Part shown: positions 32,001 through 39,651 of the stretch, piece after piece
How positions within the stretch are numbered: position 1 is the stretch's first letter
How the letters are laid out: every line of letters starts with the position of its first letter
Assembly: GCA_963800505.1 (NCBI GenBank)
Contig: CAWDBL010000025.1
Span: 1 to 64,000, forward strand
Direction: 5' to 3'
From: Fodinibacter sp963800505
GTDB lineage: Bacteria; Actinomycetota; Actinomycetes; Actinomycetales; Dermatophilaceae
DNA: 64,000 nucleotides
The notes under the pieces: model-generated
The model's input: only the letters and a program-made list of their open reading frames with translations
Told to the model about the DNA's origin: nothing
The model's database searches: none
Program-made: the position numbers and the translations under genes

Positions 32001-33674
32001 TCAGGCGTCGGGCGCGGCGTGCACGCGGCGGCCGTCGACGAAGGTCTGCAGCACCCGGGTGTCGGCGATCTCGTCGGACGGCCCGGTGAACGGGTCGCGG
32101 TCGAGCACGACGAGGTCGGCGAGCGCGCCGGGGCGGATCGTGCCGCCATGCTCGAGGTGGTTCACGTGGGCCGAGCCGGCCGTGTAGGCGGTGAGCGCCG
32201 TGGCGAGGTCGAGCCGCTGCTCGGGCAGGAAGGCGGGGTGCACGACGTCGTCCTCGCGCAGCGCCTCGGGCACGGTGCGGTTGACGGCGACGTGCAGGGC
32301 GGCGAGCGGGTCGGGGCTCGAGACCGACCAGTCCGATCCGGCGGCCAGCAGCGCTCCGGAGCGGTGCAGGTCGCCGAACGGGTACTGCCACGAGCCGCGG
32401 GGCTCGCCGAGGAAGGGCAGGGTCAGCTCGACCATCTGCGCCTCGAGGGCAGCCCAGAGCATCTGCAGGTTGGCGACCACGCCGAGCTCGCGGAAGCGCG
32501 GCACGTCGTCGGGGTGCACCACCTGGAGGTGGGCGATGTGGTGGCGGGCGTCGCGTCGTCCGTTGCGGGCGATGGCGTGCTCGACGGCATCCAGGCACTG
32601 GCGCACCGCGAGGTCGCCGATGGCGTGGAAGTGCAGCTGGAAGCCGTGGGCATCGAGCGCGGCCGCGGCCGGCAGCAGCACCTCGGGCGGCACGAACGAG
32701 ATGCCGGAGTTGTCGGTCGGGTGGCCGTGCCCGTCGCAGTAGGGCTGCGACATCGACGCGGTGAAGTTCTCGGCGACGCCGTCCTGCATGACCTTCACGC
32801 TGGTGGCCACGAAGCGACCCAGCGAGAGCTGCTCGCGCCGGGCCACGAGGTCGTCGACCTGCTCCAGGCCGCGGGTGCGGTCCCACCACAGCGCGCCGAC
32901 GACCCGGGCGGTGAGGGCGTCGGCGTCCACGGCGGCGCGGTAGGCGACCGCCGGGTCGGTGCCGTCGCCGTAGTCGCCGACGATGGCGTCCTGCCAGCCG
33001 GTGACCCCGAGCGCGTGCAGCGTGGACTGGGCGAGCAGCAGCCCCTCGAGCAGGTCCTCGTCGGTGGGCGTCGGGGCGAGGGCGCCGACCAGCCGCATGG
33101 CTCCCTCGTGCAGGGTGCCGGTGGGGGTGCCGTGGGCGTCGCGCTCGATGCGCCCGTCGGCCGGGTCGGGGGTGTCGGCGTCGATGCCGGCCAGCCGCAG
33201 GGCGGCGGAGTTCACCCAGGCGCCGTGCGAGTCGGCGTTGGTCAGGTAGGCCGGCCGGTCGGGCACGACGGTGTCGAGCGCCGCCGCCGTGGGCGTGCCG
33301 CCCGGGAACGCCGGCATCGACCAGCCGGAGCCGAGCACCCAGGGCAGGTCGGGGTTGGCCCGGGCGTAGGCACCGATCGCCTCGAGGTAGGCCGGGGCGG
33401 TGGCGAGCTCGGCCAGGTCGCAGCGCAGCAGGTGCAGCCCGGCCCAGACCGGGTGCACGTGCGCGTCGACGAAGCCGGGCACGAGCAGCCGCCCCCGTAG
33501 GTCGACCCGCTCGGTGCCCGGGCCGGCGAGGTCGAGCACCTCGTCGTGCCCGACCGCGACGACCCGACCGTCCTGCACCGCAACGGCGGTGGGCCACACG
33601 GCATCCGCGCCGTTGACGACGCCGGGCGTGAACACCGGCCCGCCGTGCAGCACCAGGTCGACCATCTCGGCCAT
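32001..33674 (-). CDS. Amidohydrolase family 3 (YtcJ-like) metal-dependent hydrolase
   Basis: About 557 aa. N-terminal metal ligands in VPGFVDAHVHPVWAGLHL (HxH), central FQLHFHAIGDLAVRQCLDAV and DARHHIAHLQVVHPDD, and C-terminal aspartate in LLAAGSDWSVSSPDPLAAL, the order typical of the YtcJ/amidohydrolase-3 group. GAGGAGG directly abuts the ATG at 33674, so the second ATG at 33665 (MVDLVLHGG) is a better-spaced start. Predicted to hydrolyse an amide or formamide; the substrate cannot be told. It sits between leuS and the SAM riboswitch and may follow leuS in one transcript. Confidence 0.85.
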   Translation of the reverse strand: MAEMVDLVLHGGPVFTPGVVNGADAVWPTAVAVQDGRVVAVGHDEVLDLAGPGTERVDLRGRLLVPGFVDAHVHPVWAGLHLLRCDLAELATAPAYLEAIGAYARANPDLPWVLGSGWSMPAFPGGTPTAAALDTVVPDRPAYLTNADSHGAWVNSAALRLAGIDADTPDPADGRIERDAHGTPTGTLHEGAMRLVGALAPTPTDEDLLEGLLLAQSTLHALGVTGWQDAIVGDYGDGTDPAVAYRAAVDADALTARVVGALWWDRTRGLEQVDDLVARREQLSLGRFVATSVKVMQDGVAENFTASMSQPYCDGHGHPTDNSGISFVPPEVLLPAAAALDAHGFQLHFHAIGDLAVRQCLDAVEHAIARNGRRDARHHIAHLQVVHPDDVPRFRELGVVANLQMLWAALEAQMVELTLPFLGEPRGSWQYPFGDLHRSGALLAAGSDWSVSSPDPLAALHVAVNRTVPEALREDDVVHPAFLPEQRLDLATALTAYTAGSAHVNHLEHGGTIRPGALADLVVLDRDPFTGPSDEIADTRVLQTFVDGRRVHAAPDA

Positions 33675-33704
33675 CCTCCTCGGCGCGGGTCCGTGCCGTG
33701 CCGG

Positions 33705-36668
33705 TCAGGCCGGCACGACGTTGACCAGCTTGGGCGCACGCACGATGACGGTGCGGATGCCGTCGGGCACCGCCGCCTGCACCTTGGCGCTGGCCAGGGC
33801 CAGCTCGCGCAGGGCGTCCTCGGTGATGTCGGAGGGCACCTCGAGCCGGTCGCGCACCTTGCCCTTGACCTGCACCACGCAGGTGACGGTCTCCTCGACG
33901 AGCAGGGCCGGGTCGGCGACCGGGAAGTCGGCGTGCACCAGCGACTCCTCGTGACCCATCCGCGCCCACAGCTCCTCGGCGATGTGCGGCGCCATCGGGG
34001 CGACCATGAGCACGATCGACTCGGCCGCCTCGCGGGGCACCCCGCCGTCGAGCTTGGTCAGGGCGTTGTTCAGCTCGGTGAGCCGGGCGATGGCGGTGTT
34101 GAAGGCCAGGCCGGCGTAGTCGGTGCGCACGGCGTCGATGGTGCGGTGCAGCACGCGGGTCGTCGCGGCATCCATGGCGGTGTCGGTGATGACGACCTCG
34201 CCGGTCTCCTCGTCGATCACGTTGCGCCACAACCGTTGTAGGAAGCGCTGGCTGCCGACGACGGCCCGGGTGTCCCACGGCTTGCTCTGCTCCAACGGGC
34301 CCAGGCCCATCTCGTAGAGCCGGAAGGTGTCGGCGCCGAACGCGGCGTACATCTCGTCGGGGCTGACCATGTTCTTCAGCGACTTGCCGATCTTGCCGAA
34401 CTCGCGGGTGACCGGCTGGCCCTGCCAGGTGAGGGCTCCGTCGGCGGCCTCGTCGACCTCCTTGGCCTCGACGTACTGGCCGCGGGCGTCCTTGAACGCG
34501 GCGGCCTGGATGTAGCCCTGGCTGAAGTAGGTGCGGAACGGCTCGTCGCTGCTCAGGTGGCCCAGGTCGTGCAGCACCTTGTGCCAGAAGCGGGCATAGA
34601 GCAGGTGCAGCACGGCGTGCTCGACGCCGCCGACGTAGAGGTCGACGCCGCCCGGGTCGCGGGTGCCGGGGGCGGCCCCGGCGACCGGCTCGGGGCGCGG
34701 GCCCATCCAGTACTGCTCGTTGTCGGGGTCGACGAGGGCGTCGCGGTTGGCGGGGTCGAGGTAGCGCAGGTAGTACCAGCACGACCCGGCCCAGTTGGGC
34801 ATCGTGTTGGTCTCGCGGCGGTAGCGACGGGTGCCGCGGCCGTCGCCGAGGTCGAGGTCGACGTGCACCCACTCGTCGACCCGAGACAGCGGCGGCTCGG
34901 GCTCGCTGCTCGCGTCGTCGGGGTCGTAGGTCTTGGGGCTGTAGTCGGGCACCTCGGGCAGCTCGACGGGCAGCATCGAGTCGGGCACGCCGTGGGCGAT
35001 GCCGTCCTCGTCGAAGACGACCGGGAACGGCTCGCCCCAGTAGCGCTGCCGGCTGAACAGCCAGTCGCGCAGCTTGTAGGTGACGGTGGGCTCGCCCATG
35101 CCCTTGTCCTGCAGCCAGGCGGTGATCCGCTCCTTGGCCTCGGGGACGTCGAGCCCGTCGAGGCTCAGCTCGGCGTTGCTGCTGTTGATCGCCGGGCCCG
35201 CGCCGGTGAAGGCGGTGTTCTCGTCGTGGTCGGCCGTGGGCTGCACGGTGCGGATGATCGGCAGGTCGAACGCCTTGGCGAAGTCCCAGTCGCGCTCGTC
35301 CTGGCCGGGCACGGCCATGATCGCGCCGGTGCCGTAGCCCATCAGCACGTAGTCGGCCACGAAGACGGGGAGGCGGGTGCCGGTCACCGGGTTGGTCGCC
35401 CAGCCGCCGGTGAACACGCCGGTCTTGTCCTTGCCCTCGCTCTGCCGCTCGACGTCGTTCTTGCGGGATGCCGCGCGGCGGTATTCGTCCACGGCCTCGG
35501 CCGGGGTGGTGGCGCCGCCGGTCCAGGCGTCCTTGGTGCCCTCGGGCCAGCCGCCGGCCGGCACCAGCTCGTCGACCAGCGGGTGCTCGGGGGCCAGCAC
35601 CATGAAGGTCGCGCCGAACAGGGTGTCGGGCCGGGTGGTGAACACCTCGATCCCCGGCGTCCCGGAATCGACCAATAGGTCACGGGAGGGACGCTCGGGC
35701 GGCGCGTCACCGGCATCCGAGGAACCGCCGGAGGCGACCGGGAAGGTGACGCGCGCGCCGGAGCTGCGGCCGATCCAGTTGCGCTGCATGATCTTGACCT
35801 TCTCGGGCCAGTCGACCCGGTCGAGGTCGTCGGCCAGCCGGTCGGCGTAGGCGGTGATGCGCATCATCCACTGGCGCAGGTTGCGCTTGAACACCGGGAA
35901 GTTGCCGCGCTCGGAGCGGCCGTCGTTGGTGACCTCCTCGTTGGAGAGCACCGTGCCCAGGCCGGGGCACCAGTTGACCGGCGCCTCGCTGGTGTAGGCC
36001 AGGCGCTGGCCGTCGAGGATGCCGGCCCGCTCGACGTCGCTGAGGTCGTCCCAGTCGCGGCCGTCGTCGGCGGGCAGCGGGCGGGTTCCGTTGCGGTACT
36101 CCTCGATCAGCTCGGCGATCGGGCGGGCGCGGCCCAGGCCGCCGTCGGGGCGCACGGCATCCGGGTCGTACCAGGAGTTGTGGATCTGCAGGAAGATCCA
36201 CTGCGTCCAGCGGTAGTAGTCGGGGTCGATGGTCTGGATGGCGCGGCGGTCGTCGTGGCCCAGGCCCAGGCGGCGCAGCTGGCGCGCCATGATGACGATG
36301 TTGTCCTCGGTGGTCTTGCGCGGGTGCTGGCCGGTCTGCACCGCGTACTGCTCGGCCGGCAGCCCGAAGGCGTCGTAGCCCAGGCAGTGCAGCACGTTCT
36401 TGCCCATCATCCGGTTGAAGCGCGCGACGACGTCGGTGGCGATGTAGCCCAGCGGGTGGCCGACGTGCAGGCCCGCGCCGCTCGGGTACGGGAACATGTC
36501 GAGGACGAGCAGGTGCCCGTTCGGGTACGCGGCGACGGCGTCGGGCTCGGCCCACGGGCCGGCGGGGTTGGGCGCGTGGTAGGTGCCGCGCTCGGCCCAG
36601 CGGTCCTGCCAGGCGACCTCGATCTGCCCGGCCAGCTCGGCGGTGTAGCGGTGCGGGGTGTCGCTCAT
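33705..36668 (-). CDS. leuS: Leucyl-tRNA synthetase
   Basis: Class I synthetase of 987 aa, longer than usual. HIGH motif as HVGH in PYPSGAGLHVGHPLGYIAT (about residues 60-78); editing CP1 domain with IEVFTTRPDTLFGATFMVLA; KMSKS as KIGKS in EFGKIGKSLKNMVSPDEMYA. Extra residues include ASGGSSDAGDAPPERPSRDL just before IEVFTTRP, where a copy of the GTGACCTATTGGTCGAT repeat is translated in frame (about residues 325-338). Upstream is a leader peptide with two CTT leucine codons and a true terminator, so expression is probably set by attenuation in response to charged tRNA-Leu. Confidence 0.96.
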   Translation of the reverse strand: MSDTPHRYTAELAGQIEVAWQDRWAERGTYHAPNPAGPWAEPDAVAAYPNGHLLVLDMFPYPSGAGLHVGHPLGYIATDVVARFNRMMGKNVLHCLGYDAFGLPAEQYAVQTGQHPRKTTEDNIVIMARQLRRLGLGHDDRRAIQTIDPDYYRWTQWIFLQIHNSWYDPDAVRPDGGLGRARPIAELIEEYRNGTRPLPADDGRDWDDLSDVERAGILDGQRLAYTSEAPVNWCPGLGTVLSNEEVTNDGRSERGNFPVFKRNLRQWMMRITAYADRLADDLDRVDWPEKVKIMQRNWIGRSSGARVTFPVASGGSSDAGDAPPERPSRDLLVDSGTPGIEVFTTRPDTLFGATFMVLAPEHPLVDELVPAGGWPEGTKDAWTGGATTPAEAVDEYRRAASRKNDVERQSEGKDKTGVFTGGWATNPVTGTRLPVFVADYVLMGYGTGAIMAVPGQDERDWDFAKAFDLPIIRTVQPTADHDENTAFTGAGPAINSSNAELSLDGLDVPEAKERITAWLQDKGMGEPTVTYKLRDWLFSRQRYWGEPFPVVFDEDGIAHGVPDSMLPVELPEVPDYSPKTYDPDDASSEPEPPLSRVDEWVHVDLDLGDGRGTRRYRRETNTMPNWAGSCWYYLRYLDPANRDALVDPDNEQYWMGPRPEPVAGAAPGTRDPGGVDLYVGGVEHAVLHLLYARFWHKVLHDLGHLSSDEPFRTYFSQGYIQAAAFKDARGQYVEAKEVDEAADGALTWQGQPVTREFGKIGKSLKNMVSPDEMYAAFGADTFRLYEMGLGPLEQSKPWDTRAVVGSQRFLQRLWRNVIDEETGEVVITDTAMDAATTRVLHRTIDAVRTDYAGLAFNTAIARLTELNNALTKLDGGVPREAAESIVLMVAPMAPHIAEELWARMGHEESLVHADFPVADPALLVEETVTCVVQVKGKVRDRLEVPSDITEDALRELALASAKVQAAVPDGIRTVIVRAPKLVNVVPA
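35657..35694. repeat. Palindromic repeat, GTGACCTATTGGTCGAT family, copy 2, inside leuS
   Basis: The minus strand contains the full core GTGACCTATTGGTCGAT followed by TCCGGGACG, identical over 26 nt to copy 1, with outer arms GCGTCCC/GGGACGC kept and the inner arm on one side diverged. It is translated as part of leuS (LLVDSGTPG) in a region absent from the leuS proteins I know. Confidence 0.85.
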
Positions 36669-36712
36669 CTCGTCCTCGTGGGTCTCGGTGGTGGGTTCGG
36701 GCGTTCGGACAG

Positions 36713-36737
36713 AAAAAAACCCCTCACGCAGGAGGGG
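36713..36737 (-). terminator. Attenuator terminator upstream of leuS
   Basis: On the minus strand CCCCTC-CTGCGT-GAGGGG is followed by seven T, the only classic rho-independent terminator with a long T-run seen in this window. It lies 45 nt before the leuS ATG and just after a competing GC-rich hairpin (GCCGCG...GGCCACCCGGCC). Confidence 0.9.
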
Positions 36738-36765
36738 TCGCCGCGCGGCCGGGTGGCCGACGCGG

Positions 36766-36792
36766 CTAGGGAAGAAGCTCGAACCTCGTCAC
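36766..36792 (-). CDS. leuS leader peptide MTRFELLP
   Basis: GTG ACG AGG TTC GAG CTT CTT CCC TAG: eight residues, with GAGG just upstream. Two adjacent CTT codons, rare for leucine in this GC-rich genome, precede the stop, which lies about 30 nt before the attenuator. Stalling at CTT when Leu-tRNA is scarce would favour the upstream hairpin and read-through into leuS. The mechanism is inferred from the classic layout. Confidence 0.75.
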   Translation of the reverse strand: MTRFELLP

Positions 36793-36924
36793 GACCTCAG
36801 GGTATCGCAGCAGCGCCAGCGGATTCTGGACAGGTCGGATGCCGTGCGGCCGCCACGTCGTCGAAGTCCCGCGACACGCTGACCGAACGTGCGCGGCATG
36901 AGCGCGTCGTGGGACCTCGAGGCG

Positions 36925-37410
36925 TCAGTGCAGGCCGTGGACGACCGCGTGGCCGCGGCCCCGGGCGATGAGCCAGCGGTTGACCGGCACGGTGAGCACG
37001 AACGCCACGGCGAGCGAGGCGGCCAGCGAGCCCCAGAACAGCGCGGTGGTGAGGCCGGCATCCATGGCGCCGGGGATGGCGAGAACGACCGAGTTGTCGA
37101 CGAGCTCCATGACGGTGATCGACACGGTGTCGGCGGCCAGGGTGACCGCGAGCGCGGCCTTGAGGGCGACGCCGGAGCGCAGCACCGGGGTGAGGGTCAG
37201 GGCGTAGCCGAACACGAACGCCAGGGCGATGGCGAGTGCGATGGTGGCGCCGGTGGAGAGCCCGAGGGCGGTGCCGATCACGAGGCCGAGGATCTCGCCG
37301 ATGGCGCAGCCGGTGAGGCAGTGGAGTGTGGCCCGGGCGGCCCCCGACCACGACCCGCCGGTGGCGGCATGGGCGTGCGACGCGTCGTGGGTGTGGTTCG
37401 TCGTCCGCAT
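36925..37410 (-). CDS. DUF4396 integral membrane protein
   Basis: About 161 aa. His-rich cytoplasmic start (MRTTNHTHDASHAHAATGG), then ATLHCLTGCAIGEILGLVIG with a conserved HCxxGC, membrane helices, TVSITVMELVDNSVVLAIPG, AMDAGLTTALFWGSLAAS and RGRGHAVVHGLH. These are hallmarks of DUF4396 as I recall it. Such proteins often lie with copper-handling genes; a CsoR-type operator is present in this promoter. No Shine-Dalgarno precedes the ATG. A role in copper or heavy-metal handling is inferred. Confidence 0.85.
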   Translation of the reverse strand: MRTTNHTHDASHAHAATGGSWSGAARATLHCLTGCAIGEILGLVIGTALGLSTGATIALAIALAFVFGYALTLTPVLRSGVALKAALAVTLAADTVSITVMELVDNSVVLAIPGAMDAGLTTALFWGSLAASLAVAFVLTVPVNRWLIARGRGHAVVHGLH

Positions 37411-37425
37411 AAAGCAGACAACGGG

Positions 37426-37440
37426 TACCCCCCAGGGGTA
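37426..37440. promoter_or_regulatory. CsoR-type copper operator
   Basis: TACCCC-CCA-GGGGTA is a perfect dyad within GGGTACCCCCCAGGGGTATA, like the G/C-rich TACCC...GGGTA operators of CsoR-family repressors. It is 16 nt upstream of the DUF4396 start and overlaps a TATATT -10-like word. The csoR gene itself is not in this window. Confidence 0.7.
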
Positions 37441-37459
37441 TATTCCGGTTCGGCCGGAT

Positions 37460-37493
37460 GTCCCTGCTGTGACCTATTGGTCGATCTGGGGAC
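37460..37493. repeat. Palindromic repeat, GTGACCTATTGGTCGAT family, copy 3
   Basis: Arms GTCCC (37460-37464) and GGGAC (37489-37493) around the exact 17-nt core GTGACCTATTGGTCGAT (37469-37485). It sits 8 nt after the YhhN-family gene stop (minus strand) and upstream of DUF4396. Only the core and outer arms are conserved with the other copies. Confidence 0.75.
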
Positions 37494-37501
37494 GCGCTCC
37501 T

Positions 37502-38143
37502 TCAGGTGAGGAGGCCGGCCACGATCAGGGCCTGGGCGAGGTGGTAGGTCACCATCACGACGACGTGGGTCGAGCGGCGGTCCTGCACGAACCGGCCCAT
37601 CGCGAGCACCGTGTCACTCACGACGAACAGGCTCGCGCCGAGCCCGACGAGGGGGCGGCCGGTCGCCCAGCCGAGCACGGCCATCGCACCGATCACCGCC
37701 ATGTAGACGGCGACCGGAACGGCCAGCGCGGGCCCGCCCTGCGCCAGGGCACCGGGCAGGATGCGCCGCCCCACGACGAGCGCCACGAGCAGCACGCCCG
37801 CGCCGATCCAGCCCAGCGCGGGGCGGTCGAGCCCCACGGCGACGAACGACGCCACGTAGGCGAGGTGCCCCACCAGGAAGGCGGCCAGCCCACCGACGAA
37901 CCGGCTCGGGGTGTCCTCGAGCAGGAAGACGTCACCGACCAGCCCGAGCAGCAGCGCCAGCACCAGCCAGCGCCCGGCGGAGCTGTCGGTGGCGCCGGCC
38001 AGCAGGGCCACCGAGAGCAGGCCCACCATCGCGGCCGGCTTCGCCAGGCGCTCGACGTCGTGCCGCCGGTGCCACACGGCCCACCAGTCGGCGGCGAACA
38101 GGGCTGCGGTGGCCACTGCGGCGACCCACACGGCATACGTCAC
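37502..38143 (-). CDS. YhhN/TMEM86-family membrane protein (lysoplasmalogenase-like)
   Basis: About 213 aa, seven to eight membrane helices. GTG start 38143 with GAGGA upstream. Family features: RLAKPAAMVGLLSVALLAG, LLLGLVGDVFLLEDTPSRFV (with GDxxL), FLVGHLAYVASFV, GLGASLFVVSDTVLAMGRFV and YHLAQALIVAGLL. Animal members hydrolyse lysoplasmalogens; the bacterial role is not settled. The gene stands alone. Confidence 0.85.
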   Translation of the reverse strand: MTYAVWVAAVATAALFAADWWAVWHRRHDVERLAKPAAMVGLLSVALLAGATDSSAGRWLVLALLLGLVGDVFLLEDTPSRFVGGLAAFLVGHLAYVASFVAVGLDRPALGWIGAGVLLVALVVGRRILPGALAQGGPALAVPVAVYMAVIGAMAVLGWATGRPLVGLGASLFVVSDTVLAMGRFVQDRRSTHVVVMVTYHLAQALIVAGLLT

Positions 38144-38290
38144 GGGTGGATCCTCGCAGCCCGCCGCGAGCGGCGAGGGCCGACGCGGGCGATGTGGGCG
38201 GCACCACCCAGGTATCACCCGGCGCCCGCCGTGCTCCTCTCCCCCGTGGGGCCACCGCAGGGGGTGGTCTCGACACGCAGGGAGCACACC

Positions 38291-38380
38291 ATGGGGTCAC
38301 CGAGGCAGCCCGGCGCCGGCAGGGGCGTCACCACGGCCCTCGCCCAGGGTCGGCCCGCGAACAAGGGCGTCGTCCCATGA
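38291..38380 (+). CDS. 29-residue peptide ORF coupled to the next gene
   Basis: Starts MGSPRQPGAGRGVTTALAQG and ends NKGVVP. CAGGGAG lies about seven bases before the ATG, and the stop overlaps the start of the following gene (ATGA). It is small, basic, and Gly/Pro-rich, with no membrane segment or cysteine. It may be a real small gene (for example a precursor or leader peptide) or only a translational coupler for the downstream protein. The latter has its own AAGGG. Confidence 0.4.
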   Translation: MGSPRQPGAGRGVTTALAQGRPANKGVVP

Positions 38381-39645
38381 GCACCTCGCACGAGCTGCGA
38401 CGCCGGCTCGCGCACGGCCTCCGGCTGGGCGCGGCCGGCGTCGCCGTGGCGGCCGAGGGCCGCCCCGGGGTGGGCGGGGCCCGCGCGCTCGTGCCGGCCG
38501 AGGTGCTCGGCGAGACGGCCCTTCTCTGCCGGGTCGCCGGGCGGCTGCTCGCCGACGACCCGACCCTCGCCCGCTTCGAGGGGCTCGGCGCAGCGCAGGC
38601 CCGCCTCGGCGAGGCACTGACCCGCTCGCTGGACCCGCTGCGGGCGGCTCTGGCCGTGGCCGCCGACCCGCGGTGCCGCGCGCGCGAGGCCTTCCCGTTC
38701 GCCCTGCTCGGCGACCTCGACACCGACCACCGCGCCGTGGCCCGGCGGCTGTTCGACCTCGCCGACCCCGTCGACGACGACCTCGGTGACCAGGCCGACC
38801 CCGTCGACCGCCTCGAGCTGTCGTGGCTGCAGGGCCTGGCCGAGGGCTGCGCGTCGCCCGATGTGCCGGCCGGCTCGGTGCTCGAGCGCGGCGCCGACCT
38901 GCTCAACGGCGACCTCAGCGACGCCTACGCGCTCACCCACGCCGTGCTGCACGCCACCGACTGCGGCCTGCTCGCACCCCGCTCCGCCCGCCCGGCCAGC
39001 TCGGTCGCCGACGATGCGGAGGCCCTGCTGGGTGCCGCGCTCGCGTGCGGCAACCTCGATGTCGCCGCCGAGCTGCTGTGGACCTGGCCGATGCTCGACC
39101 TGCCGCTCAGCCCCGGCGCCCGGTATGCCCTGGCCGAGCTCGACCGAGCCGAGGCCACCCATGGCTTCCTGCCCGGCCCCGAGCACGACCGAGCGGTCTC
39201 GGCCACGCTCGAGCCCGCCGACCGCTCCACCTACGTCATCCAGACCAGCTACCACACGGCCGTCGCCGGGGCGGTGCTCGCCGCCGCGCTGCTGCGCCGC
39301 ACCGAGGATGCCGACCGGGCACCCGCCGCCGCCCGTCCGGCATCCGCCCGCCGTGCCGCGCCCACCGCGGATGCCGACCCGCTCCCCCTCCTCCGGCACG
39401 CCGACGGGCCGTGGGCGGCGGCGCTGAGAACCCGGCCGCTGCCCGACCGGGTGGCCTGCACCGAGCTGCTGGTCGGCGCCGAGCTGCGCTCCGCCGCCGC
39501 GCGGCGTGACCACGCGCAGGTGCACGTCGTCGTGGCGTGGGCCGCCGAGCACGGCTGGGCACACCTGCCGCCGGTGCGCCAGGCCGCCGCGCTGCTCTCG
39601 CGCGTCGCCCGGGTCGCCGCCCAGCCGGTCAGCCTGGCCAGCTGA
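38377..39645 (+). CDS. Hypothetical alpha-helical protein (possibly DUF6895-like)
   Basis: About 422 aa, Ala/Leu-rich, soluble, mostly helical; no enzymatic motif seen. Recognisable stretches: LLNGDLSDAYALTHAVLHAT, DVAAELLWTWPMLDLPLSPG, DRSTYVIQTSYHTAVAGAVL. The DAYxLTHxV pattern reminds me of DUF6895 proteins reported around some peptide natural-product clusters, but I cannot confirm this. It is translationally coupled to a 29-residue ORF and convergent with a flavin monooxygenase 6 nt away, which would suit a tailoring enzyme; this context is suggestive only. Confidence 0.65.
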   Translation: MSTSHELRRRLAHGLRLGAAGVAVAAEGRPGVGGARALVPAEVLGETALLCRVAGRLLADDPTLARFEGLGAAQARLGEALTRSLDPLRAALAVAADPRCRAREAFPFALLGDLDTDHRAVARRLFDLADPVDDDLGDQADPVDRLELSWLQGLAEGCASPDVPAGSVLERGADLLNGDLSDAYALTHAVLHATDCGLLAPRSARPASSVADDAEALLGAALACGNLDVAAELLWTWPMLDLPLSPGARYALAELDRAEATHGFLPGPEHDRAVSATLEPADRSTYVIQTSYHTAVAGAVLAAALLRRTEDADRAPAAARPASARRAAPTADADPLPLLRHADGPWAAALRTRPLPDRVACTELLVGAELRSAAARRDHAQVHVVVAWAAEHGWAHLPPVRQAAALLSRVARVAAQPVSLAS

Positions 39646-39651
39646 GGGTGG

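Noticed and set aside
31990..34872. A 960-residue minus-strand frame overlapping leuS and the amidohydrolase gene.
   Set aside because: Arg/Pro/Ala-rich translation in the wrong frame of two well-recognised genes.
36669..36924. T-box riboswitch before leuS.
   Set aside because: I see no T-box bulge or specifier loop. The leader has a short Leu-rich peptide and attenuator instead.
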